Origin: Paracoccus aestuarii
Lineage (GTDB): Bacteria > Pseudomonadota > Alphaproteobacteria > Rhodobacterales > Rhodobacteraceae
DNA: 64,000 nucleotides
Reading direction: 5' to 3'
Assembly (NCBI RefSeq): GCF_028553885.1
Contig: NZ_CP067169.1
Location: 682,001-746,000, forward strand
In this document: positions 41,772 through 49,858 of the stretch, one piece after another
How positions within the stretch are numbered: the stretch's first letter is position 1
Layout of the letters: the number at the start of each line of letters is the position of its first letter
Notes under the pieces: generated by a model
Told to the model about the DNA's origin: nothing
What the model saw: the letters and a program-made list of their open reading frames with translations, nothing else
Database searches by the model: none
Translations under genes and position numbers: made by a program

Positions 41772-42977
41772 TCATCGTTCGCCCCTCGTTCCACCGGAGC
41801 GCATTCTGATCACCTTGTTCATCGATTTTGAGCGTCGCCGGACATAGCGCCCCGTGGTGGACGGTTGCGTATGGTTCGCCTGATGCTGAGCCTCGATCTC
41901 GGAGGCACCAAGCTCCACGGCTTCGGTGATTGCCCCCGCGCGGATATCCATACAGAGGATCTCTTCGCTGATACCGGCCGCTTTCCGATAGCGGGCAAAG
42001 AGGGTCGTCCAGCGCCGCTTGGTATAGGGCATGCCGTTCTTCTGGACGATAACGGGGCCCACTCGTTGCACCTTGGGGATTTTTGACAGCCTCTGCCGCA
42101 GGTCGACCAACGGAATCAGATCATAGACAAGAGGCTGAGGCAGGACGTCCTTCGTCTTGGACGGAGCCTTTCGGATTGAGGATAAGTCCGAGCTGACCAT
42201 GTCCCAAGTAAGGCCATCAGTCCAGTAGCGGCCGTCCCGAACGATGCCGCCCTTGCTGCCGGGGAGCCACTGACCACGCACATCTACCGCCCGCAGCGTC
42301 AGCCACCATTGCAAGGACAGGCCCAATGCGACCATGGCGTCACCTGCCTCGTCGGCCGCACTGATGACGGCGTAGACCTCCACCTTTGTCGGGGCAACGT
42401 CGCGGGGCTTTGGATTTTTGATACGCATCCCTGACAGCACGTTCTTCACAGCTTCGCCGCCGTCGAATACGATGGCGGCACCATAGCCTGCCAGGACCCT
42501 CAGCATCGTAAACTGGCGCTTCTGATAGGCGATTGACCTGCCGTTTGTCGCCATCGCTTGCTGCCAACTCCTCGCCACTTCGAAGGTCGTGTCTCGGACC
42601 AAGCTGGTGCCGACTGCAGCCTCCCATCGTCCGATATTCCGCAGGTATTCTTCCTGAGTATTCCCTTTAAGCTCGTGAAACGGGCTGTAACTGTCGTTCA
42701 GATAGCGTCCGATAAGATGTTTCCACGAGCCCGGAACGGCCTTTGGCTCGGGGCTCTCAAGGAACAGCAGCATTTCCCGGGTATACTCGCGCGCCAGACG
42801 GGCTCGTTCCAGCTCGTTACCGTCACCCAAGCGACCGGGAAGTCGCCGAGGCGCCGCTGGAAATCCGGCTTCAGTATAGCGCTTAGTTGGTTTCCAATAG
42901 AGAAGATCTTTCGTTCTTGCGGTATGCGGGGCGTAGAGCGGATCGCTCCCGTCCCATAGTGCGGGTTTATAAGTCAC
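41772..42977 (-). CDS. Tyrosine-type site-specific integrase
   Basis: 401 aa, the size of phage and island integrases. The N-terminal part resembles a SAM-like core-binding domain (about 90-180). The catalytic C-terminus shows the first Arg in QWWLTLRAVDVRG and a box-II-like MDIRAGAIT. Then NHTQPSTTGRYVRR follows with a histidine and the likely nucleophile Tyr. The usual H-x-L-R box is changed to D-I-R-A, so it is a divergent member. It reads toward the tRNA-Arg gene 66 nt away. Less GC-rich than the core genes before it. Probably moves the accessory region. Confidence 0.85.
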   Translation of the reverse strand: MTYKPALWDGSDPLYAPHTARTKDLLYWKPTKRYTEAGFPAAPRRLPGRLGDGNELERARLAREYTREMLLFLESPEPKAVPGSWKHLIGRYLNDSYSPFHELKGNTQEEYLRNIGRWEAAVGTSLVRDTTFEVARSWQQAMATNGRSIAYQKRQFTMLRVLAGYGAAIVFDGGEAVKNVLSGMRIKNPKPRDVAPTKVEVYAVISAADEAGDAMVALGLSLQWWLTLRAVDVRGQWLPGSKGGIVRDGRYWTDGLTWDMVSSDLSSIRKAPSKTKDVLPQPLVYDLIPLVDLRQRLSKIPKVQRVGPVIVQKNGMPYTKRRWTTLFARYRKAAGISEEILCMDIRAGAITEAVELGASEIEAQHQANHTQPSTTGRYVRRRSKSMNKVIRMRSGGTRGER

Positions 42978-42987
42978 TTTTATACTC

Positions 42988-43266
42988 CTATAGCTTGCTT
43001 AGATCGGCCCTCTGGGCCTGATGATGATATTCTTGACTTCGTGCAGGGTCTGCGACCCTTCGGCGTTTGGAGAGCCAAGCGTCTACGTCGGCTTTCAGTG
43101 TAAATCCGACGATCGGGTCAGGTGGTGGAAACCCGTCTACCTCAAGCTTTGACCTGGTCTTCCTCAGCCAGTCTGGTGAACGCCCAAATCGCGCCGCCAC
43201 CCACCGCTCGGAACCAAAAGCGGCGTGATCGTCAAAAGTGGCATCGTGGACGAGCTTACTCCTCAA
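42988..43266 (-). CDS. Excisionase-like small DNA-binding protein
   Basis: 92 aa. The segment SERWVAARFGRSPDWLRKTR looks like a winged helix-turn-helix of the AlpA/Xis kind, followed by KADVDAWLSKRR. I choose a TTG start at 43266 because GGAGGA lies 9 nt upstream and the codon overlaps the stop of a 31-codon leader frame (TTGA). A longer in-frame ATG at 43332 lacks a ribosome site. It ends 10 nt before the integrase start, so both are one unit and it may control excision. Confidence 0.6.
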   Translation of the reverse strand: MRSKLVHDATFDDHAAFGSERWVAARFGRSPDWLRKTRSKLEVDGFPPPDPIVGFTLKADVDAWLSKRRRVADPARSQEYHHQAQRADLSKL

Positions 43267-43358
43267 GCGCCCCAGTCCTCCATATCGCCACGAAAACAGA
43301 TGCTTTCGCCTTGATCCGATACCGAGGTGCATTTCGCAGAAGCAATTCGCCGTGCCAT
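43263..43358 (-). CDS. Possible 31-aa leader peptide before the excisionase gene
   Basis: ATG at 43358 with the strongest ribosome site of this region (AAGGAGAATAAG). It encodes MARRIASAKCTSVSDQG followed by ESICFRGDMEDWGA. Its TGA overlaps the proposed TTG start of the excisionase gene. It could be a coupling leader or a spurious frame; no family is recognised. Confidence 0.35.
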   Translation of the reverse strand: MARRIASAKCTSVSDQGESICFRGDMEDWGA

Positions 43359-43462
43359 CTTATTCTCCTTTCCAGATGGGGTGAGGGGTTGATCGGTGCG
43401 CCGCTATGGCGACAGGTAATACTCATCTATTTCAGCTCGCGGATTGACGTTGCCCCCTCCGC

Positions 43463-44460
43463 CTAGGTGTTCAGTCCCGGCATCTGGTGGATCGGATTGA
43501 CGATGAATCTGTCTGGCTCTGAAGTCCAGACCTTGCAGATGTATTCGTAGGGTGTGACACCGCTCAGCGTCTTGAGCCTGCGTGCGAAATTGTAGGCGGC
43601 GATGAAATCGGCGAGGTGCGTGCGCAGCTGGCTGTGGCTGTCGTAGTGGTAGCGCTTGACGGTCGCGTCCTTGATCGTCCTGTTCATCCGCTCGACTTGG
43701 CCATTCGTCCACGGGTGGTTGGGCTTGGTCAGCCGATGCTCGATCCCGTTTGCCTCGCAAATCATGTCGAACCGCATTTGCCGAGAGTAAGGAGTGTTAC
43801 GGTTTCGAGGCTGCTCTGCGAACTGGATGCCATTATCGGTCAGGATCGTGTGGATGCGGTAGGGCACGACGTCCAGAAGGTGCTCCAGGAACTCCCAAGC
43901 GGTTTTCCTGTTGGCCTTTTCCGCCAATTGAACGACAGCAAATTTGCTGGTGCGATCAATGGCTACGAAGAGGAAGAGCTTGCCTTCGGCCGTCTGCACC
44001 TCGGCGATGTCGATATGGAAGAAACCTATCGGGTAGCGCTTGAACTTCGCACGCTTGGGCTTGTCCCCGCCCACGTCCGGCAGTCGCGAAATGCCATTCC
44101 GCTGCAGGCATCGGTGCAGCGCCGAGCGCGTCAGATGTGGGATAGAGGGCTGAAGAGCGTAGAGGCAGTCGTCCAGCGGCAGCAGCGTATGGCGCCGAAA
44201 CGCGACGATTGTTGCTTCCTCGGCCTCACTCAAGACCGTGGAGCGTGGCTCCTTCGGCCCAGTCTTACGGTCCTCAACTGTCTCGCGCTTGCGCCACTTC
44301 GCGACAGTCTTTGGGTTGATGCCGAGCTCCCGGCTCAGCTGCGCGAGCGAAGCTTGCGATCATTCGGGCGAGGCCCTCGGACCGATGGCGAGCCGGCCCT
44401 CATTATTGCAGCTCTGACAGCGTGCGTGGTCGTGGCGCTCCCGTGACGAACTTGTCCCAT
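43463..44460 (-). pseudogene. IS481-family transposase, frameshifted
   Basis: DDE transposase. The start ATG at 44460 gives MGQVRHGSATTTHAVRAAI as in copy 2. At 44362-44403 there are then 42 nt where copy 2 has 4 nt. The net +38 shifts the frame and leads to a stop. Downstream the frame resumes as an intact stretch from 44233 (MSEAEEATIVAFRRH) to the TAG at 43463. That stretch contains the catalytic core with FHIDIAEVQT, LTDNGIQF and the NGQVERMNRTIKD glutamate region. Confidence 0.75.
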
Positions 44461-44520
44461 AATGCTTCCTTCCATTCCTGCGAAAGGATTGCACCATCAA
44501 ACCATGGGATCAAACACCTA
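43464..44520 (-). mobile_element. IS481-family element, copy 1 (nested, inactivated)
   Basis: Ends TAGGTGTTC at the left and CAAACACCTA at the right form short inverted repeats; exact borders are uncertain by 2-3 nt. It lies inside the left terminal repeat of the IS3 element. Length is about 1057 bp, of which a net 38 nt is an insertion relative to copy 2 at the right end of the window. Confidence 0.75.
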
Positions 44521-44563
44521 ATCCAGTCTGAGGTAGACTCTGGCCTAACCGAGAGGACCAGAG

Positions 44564-44830
44564 ATGAAGCGCAGCAGGTTCACCGAGGATCAGATCATCG
44601 GCATTCTAAAGGAGCACGAGGCCGGCGTTTCCGTCGCCGATCTGTGCCGCAAGCACGGCGTCAGCGATGCGACCGTCTACAAGTGGAAAGCCAAATATGG
44701 CGGCATGGATGTCAGCGAGGCAAAGCGGCTGAAGGCGCTCGAGGATGAGAACGGGAGGCTCAAGAAGCTGCTCGCCGACGCCATGTTGGACAATTCGGCT
44801 CTGAAGGACCTGCTGGGAAAAAAGTGGTGA
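44564..44830 (+). CDS. IS3-family transposase OrfA
   Basis: 88-aa N-terminal product of the IS3 element: [19 protein letters not shown], a helix-turn-helix ([23 protein letters not shown]), and a leucine-rich coil ([17 protein letters not shown]). Overlaps orfB. The heptamer AAAAAAG at 44818-44824 is a good site for the -1 frameshift that makes OrfAB. Confidence 0.88.
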   Translation: MKRSRFTEDQIIGILKEHEAGVSVADLCRKHGVSDATVYKWKAKYGGMDVSEAKRLKALEDENGRLKKLLADAMLDNSALKDLLGKKW

Positions 44831-45753
44831 CGCCCGCCGCGAAGCGGCAAGCGATCGCGTATCTGGTGTCAGGCCACGGGATGAGCGAGCGGCGGGCGTG
44901 CCGGGTGATCGGATGTTGTCGGATGACCATGCGCTATGAGGCGATCCGGCAGGATGACCCCGTGCTGCGCGATCGGCTGAAAGAACTGGCGCGGGTGCGC
45001 CGCCGGTTCGGCTATCGACGGCTGCATGTCTTCCTGCGCCGTGAGGGTCATGAGGTGAATCACAAGCGGCTGTTCCGCATCTATCGCGAGGAGCGGCTGC
45101 ATGTCCGTCGCCGCGGTGGCCGCAAACGGGCGATAGGGACACGAGCCCCGATGGCGCTTCCGCTGATGCCGAACCAGCGCTGGTCGCTGGACTTCGTCTC
45201 CGACCAGCTGACCGATGGCCGCCGCTTCCGGGTGCTGACCGTGGTGGATGACTGCACGCGGGAATGCCTCGCCCTGATCGCCGACACGTCCCTGTCCGGC
45301 GCAAGGGTTGCGCGGGAACTGGCAACGCTGTTCGAGGCCCGCGGAAAGCCCGGAACCGTGGTCAGCGACAATGGCACCGAGTTCACCTCGAACGCGATCC
45401 TGACCTTTGCCGACGACCGCAAGATCGACTGGCATTATATCGCGCCGGGCAAGCCGACCCAGAACGCCTTCATCGAGAGCTTCAATGGTCGGTTGCGCGA
45501 CGAGCTTTTGAACGAGACGCTGTTCCCGTCCCTGAACCATGCCCGAGCCACGCTGGCCGCCTGGCGTATGGACTACAACACCGAACGCCCGCACTCGCGC
45601 CTCGGCTGGCAGACGCCTGCGGAGTTCGCCCAAACCTTCACACCGCAACGGGGCCTGACGCTGCGCAACCCGCAAAGCTCCGCGCCAGCCCCCGTTGCCC
45701 AACCCGCCCAAACAGGCAAAACTCAAACCCGGAGTCTCGCTCACCCTGGATAG
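44824..45753 (+). CDS. IS3-family transposase OrfB (DDE integrase core)
   Basis: 309-aa catalytic part. N-terminal HTH_21-like region with [17 protein letters not shown], then the rve core: [19 protein letters not shown] (first Asp), [15 protein letters not shown] (second Asp), and [19 protein letters not shown] (Glu). Ends at the right inverted repeat. Normally made as a fusion with OrfA by frameshifting at the A6G run. Confidence 0.9.
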   Translation: MVTPAAKRQAIAYLVSGHGMSERRACRVIGCCRMTMRYEAIRQDDPVLRDRLKELARVRRRFGYRRLHVFLRREGHEVNHKRLFRIYREERLHVRRRGGRKRAIGTRAPMALPLMPNQRWSLDFVSDQLTDGRRFRVLTVVDDCTRECLALIADTSLSGARVARELATLFEARGKPGTVVSDNGTEFTSNAILTFADDRKIDWHYIAPGKPTQNAFIESFNGRLRDELLNETLFPSLNHARATLAAWRMDYNTERPHSRLGWQTPAEFAQTFTPQRGLTLRNPQSSAPAPVAQPAQTGKTQTRSLAHPG

Positions 45754-45838
45754 AAGTTGGGGGCAACGTCAGGATCGATGAACGGTTCGAAAATGGCTCC
45801 ATCGTGGATCCATTCGACCTCACCAATCCGAGCTTTCA

Positions 45839-46354
45839 TCAGCGCGCCGTCAGGGCGTTGAGGTCGGCAAAGACCTCGGTGCTAGTGGCGCCGTAGCCGA
45901 GCGCGGCGGCCGCGGCAAAGAGGTTCTCACCGATCTCCGCCTCCGGGTGGCAGGCATGCAGATACATGGCGGTGACCAGCGTGGTGGCGCCGACGGGGGT
46001 CACGAGATCCAGACCCTGGTAGCTGCCGTCGCCCGAGCGGAAGGCGGGCCGGATCTCGGAGCAGAAGAACTGCACCGGGGCCGGCGCCTCCCAGTCCAGG
46101 GTGGCGGGATCGGCCTCGGGCGCGCCGGGGACGGCGGTGCGCAGAGCGACCATCACCAGATCGCCCGGCACGGCGGCGCTGCCTTCGCCGACCACCTGGC
46201 GCGAGACCTGATCGACATGGATGCATTCGCCCATCTGGCAGCGGCCGAGATAGGGCGCCGCAGTCACCGCGCCGGGCAGGAGGAGCGCCGGCAGCAGGAG
46301 GGCAGGGAGGGGTATCGCGGAACGGCGGGTGGTGGTCGTCGAGGTGATGGTCAT
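45839..46354 (-). CDS. Secreted hypothetical protein
   Basis: 171 aa, not recognised. N-terminal signal: Thr/Arg-rich start, hydrophobic IPLPALLLPALLLPG, then AVTAAPY as likely cleavage area. The mature part has cysteines in YLGRCQMGECIHVDQ, FFCSEIRP and HACHPEAE, suggesting disulphides outside the cytoplasm. 38 nt after the interrupted gene upstream and overlapping the small 34-codon frame downstream, so it looks like the middle of a three-gene unit broken by two insertion sequences. Confidence 0.6.
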   Translation of the reverse strand: MTITSTTTTRRSAIPLPALLLPALLLPGAVTAAPYLGRCQMGECIHVDQVSRQVVGEGSAAVPGDLVMVALRTAVPGAPEADPATLDWEAPAPVQFFCSEIRPAFRSGDGSYQGLDLVTPVGATTLVTAMYLHACHPEAEIGENLFAAAAALGYGATSTEVFADLNALTAR

Positions 46355-47059
46355 GGTCGTCTCCGTGGTGCTGGGGTGGGTGAGAGTGGATGTCAGTCCT
46401 GGCAGCGGGTGTGGTCGGAAAGGCAGTGGCGCAGGGTCTCGGGCGCATCGGGGTCGAGGTCCCGCGCCAGGCGGCCGGGGCTGAGGTCGAGGTCCCGCAG
46501 CTGCCAGAGCCCCGTCGCGTCCGGGCCGTGGAGCGTGCCGGTTAGGGTCAGCGGCGCCTCCAGCGGCCCGAGCTGCAGGCTCAGCTCGGTGCGGCTGGCC
46601 GAGAAGAGCCCGCCGCGCGTTCTCGCCTCGGCCTCAAAGCCATGGTTGCAGAGCATCTCGGTGGCATCGAACCTCTCGCCGCCACCGACATCGAAGGCCC
46701 CGCTGCGCAGTTCGGCCGGAGCGATCTCGAAGAGCCGCTCGCAGCGCAGATGGGTGTGACGGGCCTCGAAGCTGCGCCACAGGTCCCGACAATGCGACAG
46801 GAGCGGACGCAGCCAGGGCTGGTCCCTGTCGAAAGCGGCGCAGTCCGGCAGATCGGACGGCCCGTGCCGTGCGGGATCGAGCGCGTCCATGGCCGTGTCC
46901 AGCCGATCCCGCTCGGCGGTGAGCACCTTGTCGCGCTTAGCCGCCCCGGCGCGGCGGGCCTCCTCGAAGGCCGCGGCGATCTCGGGTGCCGCCGCGCGGT
47001 AGGCGGCGCTGGCCGAGATCCGGGCAAAGGCGGCGTCGGCATAAACATAGCGGATTAGG

Positions 47060-47419
47060 TCATGTTGACAAATGGCGGAGCCAGAGCCTGATGCAGGCGA
47101 CGTCGACGAAGCCGAGGAAGCTTTCGGCGGTTTTGTCGTAGCGGGTTGCCAGGCGGCGGCTGTTTTTCAGCTTGTTGAAGCAGCGCTCGACCATGTTGCG
47201 CAGGGTATAGATGGTCATGTCGACAGCCTTGCGCACCCTTCGGTTCTTTCGCATCGGTATCATGGGCAGGGCGTTGCGGCTCTCGATGTCTTCCCGAATT
47301 TTATCAGAGTCATAGCCCCTGTCGGCGACCAGAACGGCGGGCTGTGGAAGATTGTCGGCCATCACCAGATCGTAGCCGGTGTAATCGGACTCTTGCCCCG
47401 GCGTGATCTCGGTCCTCAT
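47060..47419 (-). CDS. IS5-family transposase, C-terminal frame
   Basis: 119 aa, DDE core: second Asp in LVADRGYDSDKIRE and the glutamate region RNMVERCFNKLKNSRRLATRYD. Overlaps the N-terminal frame by 4 nt; the active enzyme would be the frameshifted fusion. Confidence 0.85.
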   Translation of the reverse strand: MRTEITPGQESDYTGYDLVMADNLPQPAVLVADRGYDSDKIREDIESRNALPMIPMRKNRRVRKAVDMTIYTLRNMVERCFNKLKNSRRLATRYDKTAESFLGFVDVACIRLWLRHLST

Positions 47420-47841
47420 CGGGAGGCCTGCGCCGTTGACCCTGAGATGGATCTTGGTCGAGAACCCACCTCTCGAACGGCCAAGAGCCTCTTTCGGAGT
47501 CCCCCTTTTGCGCCCGCCGCATGATGGTGCGCGCGGATCACAGTGCTATCAACCATCTGGAGCTTGTCTGGCGCGATCTCAGCGTGGTTCAGCGCATCCA
47601 GGATATCCTCCCACAGTCCCGCCAAAGTCCAGCGGCGGAACTGACGGTAGACCGAGGACCACTTGCCAAACTCTTCGGGCAGATCACGCCATGGCGCACC
47701 AGTCCTTGCGATCCAGAAAATTCCATCGAGAACAAGACGATGGTTCGCGGGTTTCCGCCCGTTAGCGTGCCGGACGGCACGAATGAAGCCTTCGAAGAAG
47801 GTCCACTCATCGTCGGATATCAGGTTGCGTGCCAAGTTCAT
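47416..47841 (-). CDS. IS5-family transposase, N-terminal frame
   Basis: 141 aa. Seen: ISDDEWTFFEGFI, GAPWRDLPEEFGKWSSVYRQ (typical IS5 N-terminal domain), and the first catalytic Asp in QMVDSTVIRAHHHAAG. An A4G5 run at 47501-47509 (minus strand) is a likely frameshift site linking it to the next frame. Confidence 0.85.
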   Translation of the reverse strand: MNLARNLISDDEWTFFEGFIRAVRHANGRKPANHRLVLDGIFWIARTGAPWRDLPEEFGKWSSVYRQFRRWTLAGLWEDILDALNHAEIAPDKLQMVDSTVIRAHHHAAGAKGGLRKRLLAVREVGSRPRSISGSTAQASR

Positions 47842-48073
47842 CTCCCACGTAGAGATGAGCTTGAATCATACGACGACTGCCAGAGGAATCCCTTTTGTCA
47901 ACACGACCTAGGGTTGTTCCGGCGGCGTCGAAGACGTCGGCCAGCCTGGCTTTGGCGACCGGCAACGCGTCAGTGCCGAAGTCCGGATCTGGCAGGCTCC
48001 AGCGGGCCTGACCTGCCTGGTTAGGCCGGAAGACCCACGGAATGCACCGCACCCCGAAAACCTCCGCTGGCAC

Positions 48074-48485
48074 CGTGAGAATGTATTTGGCAGAGCGATG
48101 TTTGAGGAGTTCTTTGCTCCGATGTAGCCGCGAGCGTAGCCCAAGATGTCTGGTCCAGCTCGTTCACGCACAGGCGGCCCATTCCTGCCGCTCAGCCCTC
48201 GGCACACTCTGCAGTGCAGCGTTCCTGAAGCGGCCGTTCGCACTCGCAGCAGCGAGACCTACAGTGCAGCGTCCGCAGCGAGGACCTTCGGGGACTTGCG
48301 TCTTCTCAGACAAAGCTACCTTGCGGCTTCGAGCGAGGCGCCTCGAAGAGGAGCCGCCGCCGCCGCTCGGTGGCCGGGCGTCACACCTCTCAAGGCAGCG
48401 CCGCTACAGAACAAGCCCGGATGCCGAGGGTCCGGAACTTGGCGAGCACGCCTGTGGCACTTTCGCGAACCCGACTGGCGTCAGC
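48074..48485 (+). other. Intergenic region with repeat copy A
   Basis: 412 nt between the split gene and the LLM oxidoreductase gene. It holds copy A of a short dispersed repeat (48209-48256) and what looks like a second partial unit (about 48261-48284, ACAGTGCAGCG...GCAGCGAGG). Frames on either strand here look spurious. Confidence 0.4.
48209..48256 (+). repeat. Dispersed short repeat, copy A
   Basis: Contains CTGCAGTGCAGC, then TTCC, AAGCGGCCGTTC and GCAGCGAG at similar spacing to two other copies at 49731 and 59485. All three lie in gene-free DNA of the accessory region, on the same strand. Confidence 0.55.
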
Positions 48486-49508
48486 TCAGCGCCAGCCGAG
48501 GGCGGGGGCGACATGCGTCAGGATCGCCTCGATGACATGCGCGTTGTAGTCCACGCCAAGCTGGTTGGGGACGGTCAAGAGCAGGGTGTCCGCCTCGGCG
48601 ATGGCCTCGTCCTCCGCCAGTTGCGCCACAAGCTGGTCGGGCTCTGCCGCATAGCTGCGACCGAAGATGGCGCGGGTCTGCGCGTCCAGGTAGCCGACCT
48701 TGTCTGCGTTTTCAGCGCTGCGGCCGAAGTAGGCGAGGTCCTGATCACTCACCAGAGGAAAGATGCTGCGGCTGACAGAGACGCGTGGCGTGCGGTCATG
48801 CCCCGCCTCGGCCCAAGCCTCCCGATAGGCCCGGATCTGCTTGGCTTGCTGGATGTGGAAGGGCTCGCCCGTCTCGTCGTTCTTCAGCGTCGAGCTTTGC
48901 AGGTTCATGCCCAGCTTTGCCGCCCAGATTGCCGTTGCGTTCGATCCGGCGCCCCACCAGATCCGCTCGCGCAGCCCTTCAGAGTGAGGCTCCAGCCGCA
49001 GCAGGCCCGGCGGGTTCGGAAACATCGGGCGGGGGTTCGGCTCGGCAAAGCCCTCGCCTCGCAGAACGTCCAGCAGCACCTCGGCATGGCGCCGGCCAAG
49101 ATCGGCATCGCTCTCGCCATCGGCGGGTTGATAGCCAAAATACCGCCAACCATCGATGACCTGCTCGGGAGAGCCCCGGCTGATGCCCAGCTGTAGCCGC
49201 CCCCCGGAAATGAGATCCGCAGCGCCGGCATCCTCCGCCATGTAGAGCGGGTTCTCGTAGCGCATGTCGATCACGCCGGTGCCGATCTCGATGCGCTTGG
49301 TGCGCGTGCCCACGGCAGCCAGCAGCGGAAAGGGTGAGGCCAGCTGCCGCGCAAAGTGATGCACGCGAAAGTAGGCACCATCAGCGCCCAGTTCTTCGGC
49401 AGCAAGGGCCAGATCGATGGACTGCAGCAGGACATCGCGTGCCGAGCGGGTCCGCGAGCCAGTCGAGGGTGACCAATGGCCGAACGACAGAAATCCGATG
49501 GTCTTCAT
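48486..49508 (-). CDS. LLM-class flavin-dependent oxidoreductase
   Basis: Luciferase-like monooxygenase fold, 340 aa. Seen: IDLALAAEELGADGAYFRVHHF, RIEIGTGVIDMRYENPLYMAE, and LQLGISRGSPEQVIDGW. Likely uses reduced FMN or F420-like flavin; substrate unknown. The start at 49508 is the first residue of the conserved N-terminus MKTIGFLSFGHWSP. No partner flavin reductase gene is adjacent. Confidence 0.8.
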   Translation of the reverse strand: MKTIGFLSFGHWSPSTGSRTRSARDVLLQSIDLALAAEELGADGAYFRVHHFARQLASPFPLLAAVGTRTKRIEIGTGVIDMRYENPLYMAEDAGAADLISGGRLQLGISRGSPEQVIDGWRYFGYQPADGESDADLGRRHAEVLLDVLRGEGFAEPNPRPMFPNPPGLLRLEPHSEGLRERIWWGAGSNATAIWAAKLGMNLQSSTLKNDETGEPFHIQQAKQIRAYREAWAEAGHDRTPRVSVSRSIFPLVSDQDLAYFGRSAENADKVGYLDAQTRAIFGRSYAAEPDQLVAQLAEDEAIAEADTLLLTVPNQLGVDYNAHVIEAILTHVAPALGWR

Positions 49509-49858
49509 GGCAGCTTCGGCCTCCGGTCTGATAACATGCCCTTCAGCTAAGTCGCAGTGATCGTCATTGAAAGTGCGCCCTCTGTGCGCCGCCGAACAAC
49601 CGCTGTGTGAAGAGCCGGGTGCTTGAAGCTGCCACAAAAGCGCTGGTCAGCCCCTTGCTGCGTGCCTAACGTCATGGCGGCACACGCTTGACGAACCCGG
49701 CCCAAAGCCGACGGTCATCCTATTGCTGGCGCTGCAGTGCAGCTTCCAAAAAGCGGACGGTGGTGCAACGCGCAGCGACATCTTCATGCTATATCCAAAG
49801 CGTGGGATTTGGCCGAAGGGGTTCCGCGGCGTTGGCGCCCGCGCCGCCGGTGGGACGC
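49509..49858 (+). other. Intergenic region with repeat copy B
   Basis: 350 nt between two minus-strand genes. Apart from the dispersed repeat at 49731-49780 I see no gene or clear regulatory element. Confidence 0.4.
49731..49780 (+). repeat. Dispersed short repeat, copy B
   Basis: GCTGCAGTGCAGCTTCC, then AAAGCGGACGG, then GCAGCGAC. The least similar copy in its middle part. Confidence 0.5.

Larger units (their letters stand above)
43445..45771 (+). mobile_element. IS3-family element (about 1.27 kb) carrying a nested IS481-family element
   Basis: Left end TGACGTTGCCCCC at 43445 and its inverse at the right end, 45759-45771. The similarity continues inward (ATCCAG, TGAG, GACTC, GG) once the nested IS481 element is removed. 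Flanked by the 4-bp direct repeat GGAT at 43441-43444 and 45772-45775, the duplication size of several IS3-family groups. Carries orfA and orfB on the plus strand with an A6G slippery site. Confidence 0.85.
43404..45839 (-). pseudogene. Small gene interrupted by the IS3-family element
   Basis: If the IS and one copy of the GGAT duplication are removed, a minus-strand frame of 34 codons closes. It reads MKARIGEVEWIHDGAIFEPF, then IDPRAEIDEYYLSP and stop at 43404. Its ATG at 45839 overlaps the stop of the upstream gene by one base (TGATG), which supports a real coupled gene. Not recognised. Only 45772-45839 and 43404-43444 belong to it. Confidence 0.4.
47058..47908 (-). mobile_element. IS5-family element (IS427-like), 851 bp
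   Basis: Terminal repeats GGTCATGTTGACAAA (left) and its near-inverse GGTCGTGTTGACAAA (right), with TA on both sides (47056-47057 and 47909-47910). Two overlapping minus-strand frames encode the transposase. Confidence 0.85.
46393..48073 (-). pseudogene. Unidentified gene split by an IS5-family element
   Basis: Two pieces of one frame. The upstream piece (about 48073 to 47909) reads PAEVFGVRCIPWVFRPN and ends FDAAGTTL. The downstream piece (47057 to 46393) continues IRYVYADAAFARISASAAY and runs to LSDHTRCQD. Removing the IS and one TA copy joins them in frame. The joined product is about 277 aa from the GTG at 48073; the frame is open a little further upstream, so the true start is unclear. 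The C-terminal part has cysteines (DCAAF, SHCRDLW, LRCERLF, MLCNHGF). Function unknown. Confidence 0.55.

Noticed and set aside
41865..42086. Plus-strand gene inside the integrase
   Set aside because: Antisense to the catalytic domain of the integrase; no supporting features.
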